64,000 nucleotides of DNA from Halomonas alkalicola (GCF_030704205.1 NZ_CP131913.1:1302001-1366000), one strand, 5' to 3'; shown: positions 1 to 7,951, counted from the first letter of the stretch. Translations and numbers: made by a program. The notes: generated by a model from the letters alone, not told the origin.

Positions 1-698
1 CCGTGATCATGTCCATGGTCGTGCCCGTGGTCATGGTCATGCCCATGGTCGTGGCCGTGCTCGCTTTCATGATCGTGACCGCCGCCCGCGGCCATAAAGC
101 GGTTGAAGCTGCCGTTATCGCCCTGCAGCACCTCTACGCCGAAGCGCGTGAAGGTGCGCGTCGGCGCCACCCAGCTGGCCTGCAGCCCGGTCTCCAGCAG
201 GCCGTGATCGCCGAACAGGAAGCGATTGACCAGCGGCCGGTCGGCAAAGTCCCAGTCGTGAGGATGTCGGCTGTTCATGTACCCCACGTCGGAGAGAAAT
301 TTGCCGCCCTTGAGCTGGAGGCCGGCCGGCAGCGCCCGCGTGACCAGATAGGCCTCCTCGACCTCGATATGGTCCTCGTCGAAGCCGATCAGCAGGGTGC
401 CGTCCAGCAGGTCACCGAGGCGCGACTCGATCACCAGCTCGGAGTGCCCGAGATTGAAACCATCGCTCAGGCTGTGGTCGTGATCGTGACCGTGGTCATG
501 ACCATGGTCGTGGTCCGAGAAGCCTGCCGGCGTCTGATTGCCGCTGGAGACCTCGTTGAAGTAGATGCCCTCCAGAATCAGCGAGACATCGATGTCCCAG
601 TCGCGGTCTCCGCCGCTCTCTGCCACTGCCAGCGTCGGCATGATCAGCGCGGCCGTGGTCAGGCCGGCGAGGGTTCCCTTGACGTTCTTCTTGATCAC
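1..698 (-). CDS. His-rich outer-membrane protein, Zur-controlled (C-terminus off window)
   Basis: Reads leftward from a GTG (696-698) preceded by a GAGGAA ribosome site and runs off the left edge with 232 codons visible. The first ~26 residues are a signal peptide (KK, a hydrophobic stretch, then LAVA). The mature part has the amphipathic strand pattern of an outer-membrane beta-barrel. Two stretches of alternating His-Asp-His-Gly, near residues 60-75 and at the cut end, look like zinc-binding loops. It resembles the proteins annotated as zinc-regulated outer-membrane receptors or porins, but no TonB plug domain is seen. A Zur box lies just upstream and the neighbours are a metal transporter and folE2, so a role in zinc entry during starvation is inferred. 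Confidence 0.75.
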   Translation of the reverse strand, partial: MIKKNVKGTLAGLTTAALIMPTLAVAESGGDRDWDIDVSLILEGIYFNEVSSGNQTPAGFSDHDHGHDHGHDHDHSLSDGFNLGHSELVIESRLGDLLDGTLLIGFDEDHIEVEEAYLVTRALPAGLQLKGGKFLSDVGYMNSRHPHDWDFADRPLVNRFLFGDHGLLETGLQASWVAPTRTFTRFGVEVLQGDNGSFNRFMAAGGGHDHESEHGHDHGHDHDHGHDHGHDH

Positions 699-726
699 TT
701 GCTTGCTTCCTCTAGTTATATATTAC

Positions 727-739
727 GTTATATCATAAC
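727..739 (-). promoter_or_regulatory. Zur box upstream of the His-rich outer-membrane gene
   Basis: GTTATATCATAAC matches the core of the known gammaproteobacterial Zur site (GTTATANTATAAC) at all but one defined position. It sits about 30 bases upstream of the GTG start in an AT-rich island within GC-rich DNA. Zur with zinc would repress the gene; binding itself is inferred. Confidence 0.75.
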
Positions 740-772
740 AATATTAGTCATAAAGGCGTCAACGCGGCGCCC

Positions 773-1951
773 TCAGGAGAGCAGCGGCAGTCCGCCCGTC
801 GGCGCGCTGCCGACCTGCCAGGCCAGCGAGGCCCCGAGCCACAGAATCGCCAGGCCGCCCCCCATGGCCAGCCAGACACTCAGCCGCCCCAGGCGCGCCG
901 CGCCCCCACCGCCGGCGAACCGGCCGTAGTGGCGCATGACCCAGTCCCTGGCCAGCACGCTGGCCAGCGCCAGGGCCGAGACCGTCATCGCCGTGCCCAG
1001 CGCCATTACCATGACCGCCGCAGCCCCCAGGGCCGCATGGCCCAGCAGGCTGGCCGCCCCCATCATCAGCACCGCGCCGGTGCAGGGGCGCAGGCCGATT
1101 ACCACCACGGTGGCCAGCGCCGTGCGCCAGTTGCCGACCTCCTCCGGGGCGATATGGTGGCGCGATCCGCAGCCGCAGCCATCGTGCTGATGGCCGTGAG
1201 CGTGCCCATGAACGTGGCTGTGGTCATGCGTATGGCTGTGGTCATGGCTGTGGTCATGGGCGTGGCTGTGGTCATGGGCATGGGCATGGCGGTGAGCGTG
1301 CGCATGGCCGTGAGCCCCCTGGTGGTCGTGGTGGTGGTGGGCGTGGCGGTGATCATGCTGGCCGTGATCGCCGCCGGCCCGCGTGCGCCGCAGCAGCCGC
1401 CAGGCCCTCAGGCAGAGCCAGGCCCCCAGCAGCGCCACCATCAGAAAGCTCGCCAGCTCCAGGCTCGCCACGCTGCCCACGGCCCGGCGCGTCAGCCAGC
1501 CCAGGCCCTGAACCAGCACCAGTACCATGGCGATGGCCATCATGCCCTGCAGCAGGGCGGCGCTGAACGAGAGCCCCAGGGCGCGCTTGAGGCCGCCCCC
1601 CTGGGAGACCAGGTAGGTGGAGAGCACCGCCTTGCCGTGGCCGGGGCCGGCGGCATGGAAGACCCCATAGCCGAAGCTCAGCGCCAGCAGCCAGCCGGCG
1701 GTGGCCCAGCTGGGCGTCTCGGACCAGCCGCTCACCGCCAGGGTGAGCGCCCGGTGAAGCTCGCGCTGCCAGGCCAGGATCTGCAGGCTCAGGCCGCGCA
1801 TCACGCCCAGCTGCATCAGCAGCGCGGCCACGATGACCAGCAGCGCCAGGCCGCCCAGCCGCCATCGGTGGCGGGTCAGGAAACTTCTCAACCGGTAGGA
1901 AACGCCGGCCGGGCCGGCAGACGAAGGGAGCGAGCTGGCGTGACGCGACAT
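773..1951 (-). CDS. NicO/RcnA-type nickel-cobalt(-zinc) transporter with a His-rich loop
   Basis: A 392-residue inner-membrane protein of the NicO family. It has an N-terminal membrane anchor, a first block of helices with the motif FGYGVFHAAGPGHGKAVLS (about 93-112), a very His-rich cytoplasmic or periplasmic loop (about 194-265, dozens of His-Asp/His-Ala pairs and a CGCG), then a second block with GLRPCTGAV. Family members move Ni/Co, but the divergent Zur box and zinc-starvation neighbours suggest zinc handling here. It shares the 1952-2043 promoter region with folE2, and the His-rich outer-membrane gene lies downstream with its own Zur box. The direction of transport cannot be read from the sequence. 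Confidence 0.85.
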   Translation of the reverse strand: MSRHASSLPSSAGPAGVSYRLRSFLTRHRWRLGGLALLVIVAALLMQLGVMRGLSLQILAWQRELHRALTLAVSGWSETPSWATAGWLLALSFGYGVFHAAGPGHGKAVLSTYLVSQGGGLKRALGLSFSAALLQGMMAIAMVLVLVQGLGWLTRRAVGSVASLELASFLMVALLGAWLCLRAWRLLRRTRAGGDHGQHDHRHAHHHHDHQGAHGHAHAHRHAHAHDHSHAHDHSHDHSHTHDHSHVHGHAHGHQHDGCGCGSRHHIAPEEVGNWRTALATVVVIGLRPCTGAVLMMGAASLLGHAALGAAAVMVMALGTAMTVSALALASVLARDWVMRHYGRFAGGGGAARLGRLSVWLAMGGGLAILWLGASLAWQVGSAPTGGLPLLS

Positions 1952-1994
1952 GGTGTACCTCGGGTAGGCCTTTGGCTGGTGATCGGTCGGCTCA

Positions 1995-2015
1995 AAATGT
2001 TATGTTATAACATTT
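1995..2015. promoter_or_regulatory. Zur box in the divergent nicO/folE2 promoter
   Basis: A 21-base palindrome with 9-base arms (AAATGTTAT and ATAACATTT) around a GTT centre. It is an almost ideal match to the Zur consensus and lies 29 bases upstream of the folE2 start and 44 bases from the nicO start. It could repress both genes at once. Confidence 0.85.
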
Positions 2016-2043
2016 ACAGCCGCAATCACCCAATGAGCCCTTC

Positions 2044-2943
2044 ATGAACAAGCAACCTCTGGAAGATATCGCGGCCTCGCCCTCCACCCGCCTCGGCACC
2101 CTGAGCTGGGTGGGCATGGAGGGCATCGCCCTGCCGCTCAAGGTGGCCGGCCAGGCCATCGCCGGCCGCGCCTCGGCGGGCGTCAGCCTCGATGACCCCA
2201 CCGCCCGCGGCATCCATATGTCCCGCCTCTACCTGGCGCTGGCCGAGCTGGAGGGGCAGGAGCTCTCGCTGCCGATGGTGGCCGCGGTACTCGACGCCTT
2301 CCTGGAGAGCCACGAAGGGCTCGCCAAGCGGGCCTTTCTCGATCTGGAGGGGGAAGCACTGCTGCGCCGCCCGGCGCTGATCAGTCCCCTGTCAGGCTGG
2401 AAGACCTACCCCTTCACCCTGTGCTGCCGCCGCGACGCCCAGGGCCTGCACGCCATCCTCGAGCTGAGCGTGGGCTACTCCTCCACTTGCCCCTGCTCGG
2501 CGGCCCTGGCCCGCCAGCTGATCCAGCAGGCCTTCGACGAGGACTTCACCGAGATGCCGGTGACCCGCGAGGCGGTGCGGGCATGGCTGGGCAGCGACCA
2601 GGGCGTGCTGGCCACCCCCCACAGCCAGCGAAGCCAGGCGCACCTGGCCGTGCGCCTCGACGCCGATCAGGCGGCGCTGCCGCTGCTGGCGCTGGTCGAC
2701 CGCGTGGAGCGGGCGCTGGGCACCGCCCTGCAGACCGCCGTGAAGCGCGTGGACGAGCAGGCCTTCGCCCTGGCCAACGGCCAGAACCTGATGTTCTGTG
2801 AGGATGCCGCTCGGCGCCTGCACCACGCCCTGCGCGACCAGCCCGGCCTCGAGGGCTTCTCCCTGCCCGTGGTGCACGCCGAGAGCCTGCACGCCCACGA
2901 CGCCGTGGCGCGCAGCCAGTGGAACTGGCAGGAGGGGGAATGA
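2044..2943 (+). CDS. folE2: GTP cyclohydrolase FolE2 (type IB)
   Basis: 299 residues, normal for FolE2. It converts GTP to 7,8-dihydroneopterin triphosphate, the first step of folate synthesis. The catalytic cysteine motif STCPCS is at 147-152, with the conserved SxGWK-type segment before it and the PVVHAESLHAHDAVA segment near the C-terminus. FolE2 works with metals other than zinc and typically replaces zinc-dependent FolE under zinc starvation, which fits the Zur box 29 bases upstream. The ATG at 2044 gives a full-length family N-terminus; the ribosome site is weak. Confidence 0.95.
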   Translation: MNKQPLEDIAASPSTRLGTLSWVGMEGIALPLKVAGQAIAGRASAGVSLDDPTARGIHMSRLYLALAELEGQELSLPMVAAVLDAFLESHEGLAKRAFLDLEGEALLRRPALISPLSGWKTYPFTLCCRRDAQGLHAILELSVGYSSTCPCSAALARQLIQQAFDEDFTEMPVTREAVRAWLGSDQGVLATPHSQRSQAHLAVRLDADQAALPLLALVDRVERALGTALQTAVKRVDEQAFALANGQNLMFCEDAARRLHHALRDQPGLEGFSLPVVHAESLHAHDAVARSQWNWQEGE

Positions 2944-3124
2944 GTCTCGAGTGGTCTTCGACCTGCTGGCGCGGGTGCTGCGCCACGACTACACGCTGGT
3001 GGTCTGTCCCCCACTAGCGTGGCGGAGATCGCGGCGGCCATCGGTCCCGGCCTGGCCCGGCAAACGCCGAGGAGGCCTCCATATGAGGCGCCTTGCGATA
3101 ACGGCAATTGCCAATCGATCTTAA
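2944..3124 (+). pseudogene. Possible gene remnant between folE2 and mgtE
   Basis: After the folE2 stop, one frame reads VVFDLLARVLRHDYTLVVC and then breaks. A second frame continues TSVAEIAAAIGPGLARQ until a stop near 3140. Both have coding-like composition but neither has a convincing start, and I do not recognise the family. It may be a decayed gene that once followed folE2. The evidence is weak. Confidence 0.25.
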
Positions 3125-3153
3125 TTGACCCTCATCTGACTCGCGGCTAATAT
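3125..3153 (+). promoter_or_regulatory. Sigma70-type promoter for mgtE
   Basis: TTGACC (3125-3130), a 17-base spacer and TAATAT (3148-3153). The start of transcription near 3160 would give a leader of about 180 bases before the mgtE ATG at 3342. Confidence 0.65.
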
Positions 3154-3195
3154 GCCGGCGCTGCTGCATGGCAGCGAAACCCCCTTGAGGAATCA

Positions 3196-3294
3196 ATGGA
3201 ACCTCCGAGTCGCTACGACACGACCGACAACTTGATTGGCCGCGCCGCGTCAAACGTCGTGGTGCGCCGGAGCCCGCCCGCGCCTACCCCCTAG
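3196..3294 (+). CDS. Possible mgtE leader peptide (32 aa)
   Basis: A short ORF in the mgtE leader has its own GAGGAA ribosome site directly upstream of an ATG. It encodes 32 residues starting MEPPSRYD and ending RRSPPAPTP before TAG, 47 bases ahead of mgtE. A GC-rich stem-loop (about 3306-3327, GCGCGC arms) lies between its stop and the mgtE ribosome site (AAGGAG). The Glu/Pro-rich start and Pro-rich end recall Salmonella MgtL, where Pro codons and Mg-sensitive ribosomes control an Mg transporter gene. Expression and function here are inferred. Confidence 0.35.
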   Translation: MEPPSRYDTTDNLIGRAASNVVVRRSPPAPTP

Positions 3295-3341
3295 GCCCTG
3301 GTTCCTGCGCGCCCGCCTGACGCGCGCCAAGGAGCCACACC

Positions 3342-4691
3342 ATGAGCTACATCGAGCTCGCTGCCGACCTGCGCAGCGCCATCGAGCAGCAGGACACCGC
3401 TGCCATCCGCCATCTGGTCGCCGAGATGCAGCTGGCCGACCTCGCCGAGTTCATCCAGCACGAGCAGGAGGACACCACCCTCTCCCTGCTGGACTACCTG
3501 CCCCTGGACGAACGCGCCAGCGCCTTCGGCTACCTGGAGGAGGAGACCCAGAGCGCGCTTGCCGCCGAGATGGACGACGCCACCCTCGCCGAGCTGCTGC
3601 ACCACATGAGCGCCGACGAGCGTGCCGACCTCTTCAAGCTGCTCGACGAGGCCCGCCAGCAGGGGCTGCTGCGCCGCCTGGCCCACGCCGAGCGCGAGGA
3701 CATCCGCAAGCTGGCCAGCTACGAGGAAGGCACCGCCGGAGCCCTGATGACCTCCGAGTACGTGGCCGTGCCGGCCGAGATGGACGTGGCCACCGCCCTG
3801 GAGAAGGTGCGCCGCACCGGCCCCAACGCCGAGACCATCTACCAGATCTACTGTGTCGACGACGAAGGCCGCCTGACCGGCACCCTGTCGCTGCGCGAGA
3901 TGATCCTGGCCAATCCCCACGCTACCCTGGCCAGCCTGATGGTCGAGGAGCTGGTGGTCGCCAAGGTGGACACCCCTCAGGAAGAGGTGGCCAGGCTGAT
4001 CTCGCGCTACGACCTGATGGCCCTGCCGGTGACCAACGGCGGCGAGCGCCTGGTGGGCATCGTGACCTATGACGACGCCATGGACGTGGCCGAGGAGGAG
4101 GCCACCGAGGACATGCACAAGAGCGTTTCGGTGGGCAAGCTGGAGGGCGGCCTGCGCAGCGCCAGCCTCTTCGACCTCTACCGCAAGCGCATCGTCTGGC
4201 TGGTGCTGCTGGTGTTCGCCAACATCTTCTCCGGCGCCGGCATCGCCTACTTCGAGGAGACCATCGAGGCCTATATCGCCCTGGTCTTCTTCCTGCCCCT
4301 GCTGGTGGACAGCGGCGGCAACGCCGGCTCCCAGGCGGCGACCCTGATGGTGCGCGGCATGGCCACCGGCGATGTGCGCACTCGGGACTGGGCGCGACTG
4401 CTCGGCCGCGAGGTCAGCGTGGCCATCGCCCTGGGCCTGACCATGGCACTCGCCGTCTCGGTGGTGGGGATCTTCCGCGCCGGCACCGAGATCGCCATGG
4501 TGGTCGCGATGAGCATGGTGCTGATCGTGATCATGGGCAGCCTGATCGGCATGATCCTGCCCTTCCTGCTCAATCGCCTGGGCTGGGACCCGGCCACCGC
4601 CTCCGCGCCGCTGGTGACCTCCATCGCCGACGCCGTGGGCGTGCTAATCTACTTCGCCATCGCCACCGCGGTACTCGGCCTGCCCGCCTGA
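3342..4691 (+). CDS. mgtE: Magnesium transporter MgtE
   Basis: 449 residues, full length for the family. It has an N-terminal helical MgtE_N superhelix (about 10-125), a pair of CBS domains (about 130-255) that sense cytosolic Mg, a linker helix, and a C-terminal membrane domain with five helices (about 280-449). The membrane part has the pore signature PLLVDSGGNAGSQAATL followed by VRGMATGD. It acts as a homodimeric Mg2+ channel in the inner membrane. The start ATG follows AAGGAGCCACACC. It is transcribed alone from the promoter at 3125-3153, behind a leader that may itself be regulatory. Confidence 0.95.
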   Translation: MSYIELAADLRSAIEQQDTAAIRHLVAEMQLADLAEFIQHEQEDTTLSLLDYLPLDERASAFGYLEEETQSALAAEMDDATLAELLHHMSADERADLFKLLDEARQQGLLRRLAHAEREDIRKLASYEEGTAGALMTSEYVAVPAEMDVATALEKVRRTGPNAETIYQIYCVDDEGRLTGTLSLREMILANPHATLASLMVEELVVAKVDTPQEEVARLISRYDLMALPVTNGGERLVGIVTYDDAMDVAEEEATEDMHKSVSVGKLEGGLRSASLFDLYRKRIVWLVLLVFANIFSGAGIAYFEETIEAYIALVFFLPLLVDSGGNAGSQAATLMVRGMATGDVRTRDWARLLGREVSVAIALGLTMALAVSVVGIFRAGTEIAMVVAMSMVLIVIMGSLIGMILPFLLNRLGWDPATASAPLVTSIADAVGVLIYFAIATAVLGLPA

Positions 4692-4702
4692 CGCCCGGGC
4701 AA

Positions 4703-4724
4703 GGGGCGACCTCATGGTCGCCCC
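4703..4724 (+). terminator. Stem-loop after mgtE
   Basis: A perfect 9-base stem GGGGCGACC/GGTCGCCCC with a TCAT loop begins 11 bases after the mgtE stop. There is no clear T-run, so termination strength is uncertain. The ATG in the loop is not taken as a start. Confidence 0.55.
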
Positions 4725-4842
4725 ATTGTCCCCGCCCGGGCGCATCGTCATACTCCTGTCACACACTGCAGAAAGGCCGCGCACCGGATCACCCGCCGGT
4801 GCGGACCTGTGCCCCCCCTCAAGGACGACGCCCCGACACCTC

Positions 4843-5451
4843 ATGCTCACGGAAAAGACGCTCAATCTCGCCCTGTTCGCCCAGCTGAATGCCGCACCGG
4901 ACAGCGATCCTCGCCTGCTGCTGCTGGCCGAGCTCGCCGCGGTCTATCTGATCTGGCTGGTGCCGGCCCTGCTGGTCATCGGCTGGCTGCGCGGCAGCGA
5001 CCGCCTGAAGCGTCCGCTGCTCGAGGCGTTCATCGCCACCCTGCTCGCCCTGGCCGCGAGCTGGCTGATCGGGTACTGGTGGCCCACGCCGCGCCCCTTC
5101 ATGATGCCGGTGGGGCAGACCTTCCTCGAGCATGCGGCGACGCCCGCTTTCCCCAGCAACCATGCCACCATCATGCTGACCATGGGCTTCAGCCTGCTGC
5201 TGCATGCCGGCACCCGTCGCATCGGCCGCTACCTGCTGCTGCTGGCCGTGCCGGTCGCCTGGGCGCGGGTCTTTCTCGGCGTGCACTTCCCCCAGGACAT
5301 GCTGGGCGCCCTGCTGCTGGCCGCCGGCGTGGCCGCGCTGGTCGGCGTCAGTCGCAGCTGGCTGACCCTGCCCTTCTATCACCACGTGGCGAGGCGGCTC
5401 TATCACCTGCTGTTCGCGCCCTTGATCAGCCGAGGCTGGGTCGAGCGCTGA
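4843..5451 (+). CDS. PAP2-family undecaprenyl-diphosphatase (BcrC-like)
   Basis: 202 residues from the ATG at 4843. A longer in-frame ATG at 4714 lies inside the mgtE terminator loop and was not used. The protein has about five membrane helices and the three PAP2 phosphatase motifs: PTPRPF (C1 region), the PSNHATI motif with its histidine, and RVFLGVHFPQDMLG with the catalytic His and Asp. BcrC-type enzymes dephosphorylate undecaprenyl diphosphate at the membrane so the lipid carrier of peptidoglycan is recycled, and can give bacitracin resistance. Parts of this gene's sequence recur at the 5' end of the nuclease gene at 8165. Confidence 0.85.
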   Translation: MLTEKTLNLALFAQLNAAPDSDPRLLLLAELAAVYLIWLVPALLVIGWLRGSDRLKRPLLEAFIATLLALAASWLIGYWWPTPRPFMMPVGQTFLEHAATPAFPSNHATIMLTMGFSLLLHAGTRRIGRYLLLLAVPVAWARVFLGVHFPQDMLGALLLAAGVAALVGVSRSWLTLPFYHHVARRLYHLLFAPLISRGWVER

Positions 5452-5550
5452 GCGCTGCCACCCTGTCCGTCCCGCGGCATTCCGGCACTCGCCACTCCCG
5501 GCTCAAGCGCCGATACTGGAGGCAGCCCCATCAGCCCCCGGAGCCACTCC

Positions 5551-5796
5551 ATGAGCGAACACGAACGCACCATCATGGCCTTCGATGACCAGGGTCGAGA
5601 GGTGATGATCGACATCCTGGTCAGCGTGAAGGAGCTTGGCGAACTCACCCGCGCCGGCCCGGTCAGCGGCGAGCCCGCCCTGCGCACCCGCGAGGGGCAC
5701 CCGGTGACCTACCTGGGCGCCGGCGAGTTCTCCGTGACCCTCCCCGGCGAGGAGAGCGACCTGATCGTCAGGACCAGCGACCCCGACTTCACCTGA
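5551..5796 (+). CDS. Small acidic protein of unknown function (81 aa)
   Basis: A complete 81-residue ORF starting MSEHERTIMAFDDQGREV, with good codon use. It is predicted soluble, acidic and beta-rich, with no signal peptide or membrane segment. The region around residues 45-75 (HPVTYLGAGEFSVTLP) looks like a compact folded domain, and the length and composition suggest a conserved halomonad protein. I do not recognise a family. It stands alone between bcrC and the gene remnants. Confidence 0.6.
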   Translation: MSEHERTIMAFDDQGREVMIDILVSVKELGELTRAGPVSGEPALRTREGHPVTYLGAGEFSVTLPGEESDLIVRTSDPDFT

Positions 5797-5846
5797 GTAC
5801 TCCGACGCTCCCCCCGTCGCCGGCATCAAGGAAGCTATCTCGGCGA

Positions 5847-6122
5847 TCAGCGGTGGCCGGCCAGCTCCCGGCAGCGCCGGCGCAGCGCCCTGCCCTCCTC
5901 CGTCTGCACCAGGCCAGGCCGGTCGAGCCGCTGGAAGAGATAGGTAAAGCCCGCCACGCCCAGACGCTGGGCCCGGCCACCGCCGGCCAGGGGTTCGGCG
6001 ACCTCCCCTGGAAGGCCGCGCATCAGCAGGGCCAGATCGAAGCCGATGGGCAACTGGCCCCAGCGCTCCCAGTCGATCAGGGCAAGCTCGCCCCGCTCGG
6101 CATCCACCAGCACGTTGATCAC
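5847..6122 (-). pseudogene. C-terminal remnant of an APH/choline-kinase-type phosphotransferase
   Basis: The 91 residues contain INVLVDAERGELALIDWERW, the end of the catalytic HGD..N segment and the IDWE metal-binding motif of aminoglycoside-phosphotransferase-fold kinases, then a helical tail. The N-terminal lobe and catalytic Asp loop are missing: the expected HGDLHPGN is absent just upstream, where a different frame runs to a stop at 6135-6137. This is therefore the 3' end of a deleted kinase gene. The original substrate is not knowable. Confidence 0.65.
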
Positions 6123-6270
6123 CTCTCAATCCGTTTAGGTGACAACTACGCTGACAGATAGGGCCACCGCGGCGCCATTGACCGACACCAGTACCCGGGG
6201 CGCAGGGCTCCACCCCGAGACCCCCTCGGCCCACACGCGATCGACGAAACCGCTCACCGACATGGCGGCC

Positions 6271-6880
6271 CTACCATCGCTTGATCATGTGGGTCAGCTC
6301 GCGATCACGCAGCCAGCTCGCGCGCAGTGGCAGCCGGCGACGTCGCTTCACCTGGAACCCCAGCGCCGCATAGAGGGCCTCGGCCCGCGGGTTGTTGCCC
6401 CACACCTCAAGATCCGCCCGCCGCACGCCCTGCTCGGCCAGCAGCGCCAGCCAGCGCTCCAGCAGCTGCCGGCCGAGGCCCCGGGCGCGAAAGCGCTCGT
6501 CGATGATGATGCGATAGAGGTAGGCGTCGAAGCGCCGGAAGCGCCACTGCACCAGCCGGTAGAGCGCCCAGCGCCCAGGCCGCGCTGGCGGCACCGAACT
6601 CGGCGCGCAGGTCCTCATGGCCGAGACGATGCGGGCCCTCGCCACCCAGATAGAACTGGAGATAGCCGGCCACCTCGCCGTCGACCTCGATGAACAGGAT
6701 GCGCTCCCAGTTCACCCCGCTCGCCAGCAGGCTCCGCCGCCGATGGGCCCGGCCCAGCAGCGGCCGCAGGAACGACGGCGAACTCGACCCCAGCCGAACC
6801 TCCTCGGGCCGCGCCAGCGCCTCCTCTCTCACCTGATAGGTCACCACTCCCTGGCTCACGCCGTACACCTCTCGACTCAT
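6271..6880 (-). pseudogene. GNAT acetyltransferase gene broken by a 7-bp duplication
   Basis: The N-terminal half reads from an ATG at 6880 (MSREVYGVSQGVVTY to EFGAASAAWAL). The C-terminal half is in another frame, with YRIIIDERFRARGLGRQLLE, the acetyl-CoA-binding motif A (R-x-x-G-x-G/A), and EVWGNNPRAEALYAALGF (motif B). The break is at 6564-6577, where GCGCCCA occurs twice in tandem. Removing one copy restores a continuous protein of about 200 residues reading AAWALYRLVQWRF. It is an N-acetyltransferase by family; the substrate is unknown. It could be an inactive allele, a reversible slip or an assembly error. Confidence 0.8.
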
Positions 6881-7142
6881 CCTGTCGGCCTACAGCCTAC
6901 CCCGTCTCGATGGCCACCTGAAGTGGCTTCCGTCCGGCCCATAGCGACTGACGCGCAGAAGCGATACCCCGGTTCCCGTCCACCCGGCGATGGCATCATG
7001 CTAGGGTGTCACGCTTGGCAGAATGCAGCGGCCCATGACGCCAGCGACCGGGGAGAGTGCATAACGAAAGGCTCCAGGATCTGGCTGATCGGCTTGGGCC
7101 TCTCGGCCGTGCTGGCCACCGTCCTGGCGGTGCTGGTCATGC
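6881..7142. other. Intergenic stretch with a truncated membrane-anchor remnant
   Basis: Most of this stretch shows nothing recognisable. Near its right end (about 7063-7178, + strand) a frame reads a basic start and a hydrophobic helix (GSRIWLIGLGLSAVLATVLA) typical of a single-pass membrane anchor. It then runs into the 3' end of crcB on the other strand without a homologous continuation. No ATG is suitably placed. It looks like the 5' end of a lost gene. Confidence 0.35.
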
Positions 7143-7562
7143 TCAACGCCGCCCCCGCGCCTGGCGCATCGTCCTGGCGACCCGCTGCCCGTGCCAGGCC
7201 GCGGCGAACCAGAGCGGCAGGCTGGCAGCCACATAGGCCGCGGCCAGCCAGGGACGGCCGAGCGTGATCAGATGAAGGGTCTCGAGGCTGAACAGCGAGA
7301 AGGTAGTGAAGCCGCCGCAGAAGCCGGCCACCAGGAAGGGCTGCCAGCGCGCCACGCGGCCGTGGGTGTAGCGCCCCCCCAGGGTGGCCAGCCAGGCGAT
7401 CAGCCAGGAGCCGACAACATTGACCGCCAGGGTCCCCCAGGGGAAGAGCGGGCCGAAGAGCGCCAGCGACCCCATGGAGACCAGATAGCGCAGCAGGCTG
7501 CCCAGGGCACTGCCGAGCCCCACCGCGGCATAGGGGAACAGAGGGGAATATCCGCGGCTCAT
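7143..7562 (-). CDS. crcB: Fluoride exporter CrcB, second subunit
   Basis: 139 residues with four membrane helices. It carries the Fluc/CrcB signatures: GSLLRY at the N-terminus, PWGTLAVNVVGS with the pore Asn, and GFCGGFTTFSLFS with the conserved Phe residues of the fluoride pathway. It overlaps the upstream crcB by ATGA (7559-7562), so translation is probably coupled. Paired, related Fluc genes normally encode an antiparallel heterodimer, so both halves are probably needed. The protein exports toxic fluoride passively across the inner membrane. Confidence 0.9.
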   Translation of the reverse strand: MSRGYSPLFPYAAVGLGSALGSLLRYLVSMGSLALFGPLFPWGTLAVNVVGSWLIAWLATLGGRYTHGRVARWQPFLVAGFCGGFTTFSLFSLETLHLITLGRPWLAAAYVAASLPLWFAAAWHGQRVARTMRQARGRR

Positions 7563-7951
7563 GCGCCACCTCCCGCCAGCCACCAGCCAAGCGACGCCAG
7601 GGCGAGGCCCGCCAGGCAGGTAGCCAGCACGTTGGCCACGGCGCGGCGCGGGTGGCCGCTCTGCCAGAGGGTGAGGGTCTGCAGGCTGAAGGAGGAGACC
7701 GTGGTGTAGCCGCCCAGCAGCCCCACCACCAGCGCCAGCCACGCCGAGGAGAGATCCAGGGTGGTGGGAATCCCCAGCCGTGCGGCCCACCAGCCCGCCA
7801 CCAGCGCACCGCTTAGATTGACTGCCAGGGTGCCCCAGGGAAAGCGCGCCCCCAGCCAGTGGCTGAACAGGTTGGTCACCGCCAGGCGGCCCATGCCGCC
7901 CAGCGCGCCGCCCAGTGCTACCAGCAACAGGCCGGATGCTCCGATCCCCAT
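7559..7951 (-). CDS. crcB: Fluoride exporter CrcB, first subunit
   Basis: About 130 residues from the ATG at 7951, which has a GGGGGGAGC ribosome site. An in-frame ATG at 7975 lacks one. It has four helices with GGALGGMGR, PWGTLAVNLSG and GLLGGYTTVSSFS, the last with Tyr where the partner has Phe. It is the first gene of a two-gene operon with the other crcB copy, and the two together probably form a dual-topology fluoride channel. No fluoride riboswitch was recognised in its leader, but a GCACGAG-type inverted repeat is present at 7981-7995. Confidence 0.88.
   Translation of the reverse strand: MGIGASGLLLVALGGALGGMGRLAVTNLFSHWLGARFPWGTLAVNLSGALVAGWWAARLGIPTTLDLSSAWLALVVGLLGGYTTVSSFSLQTLTLWQSGHPRRAVANVLATCLAGLALASLGWWLAGGGA

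Noticed and set aside
3..929. Long + strand reading frame at the left edge
   Set aside because: It is the shadow of the His-rich outer-membrane gene on the minus strand; the minus frame has a signal peptide, ribosome site and Zur box.
4714..4842. Upstream in-frame start of the bcrC-like gene
   Set aside because: The ATG sits inside the loop of the mgtE terminator hairpin and the added residues do not match the family.
6135..6263. 42-codon minus-strand ORF beginning MSVSGFVDRVW
   Set aside because: Short, no recognisable family, and lies in a region of remnants. It may be a fragment, but there is no support for a real gene.
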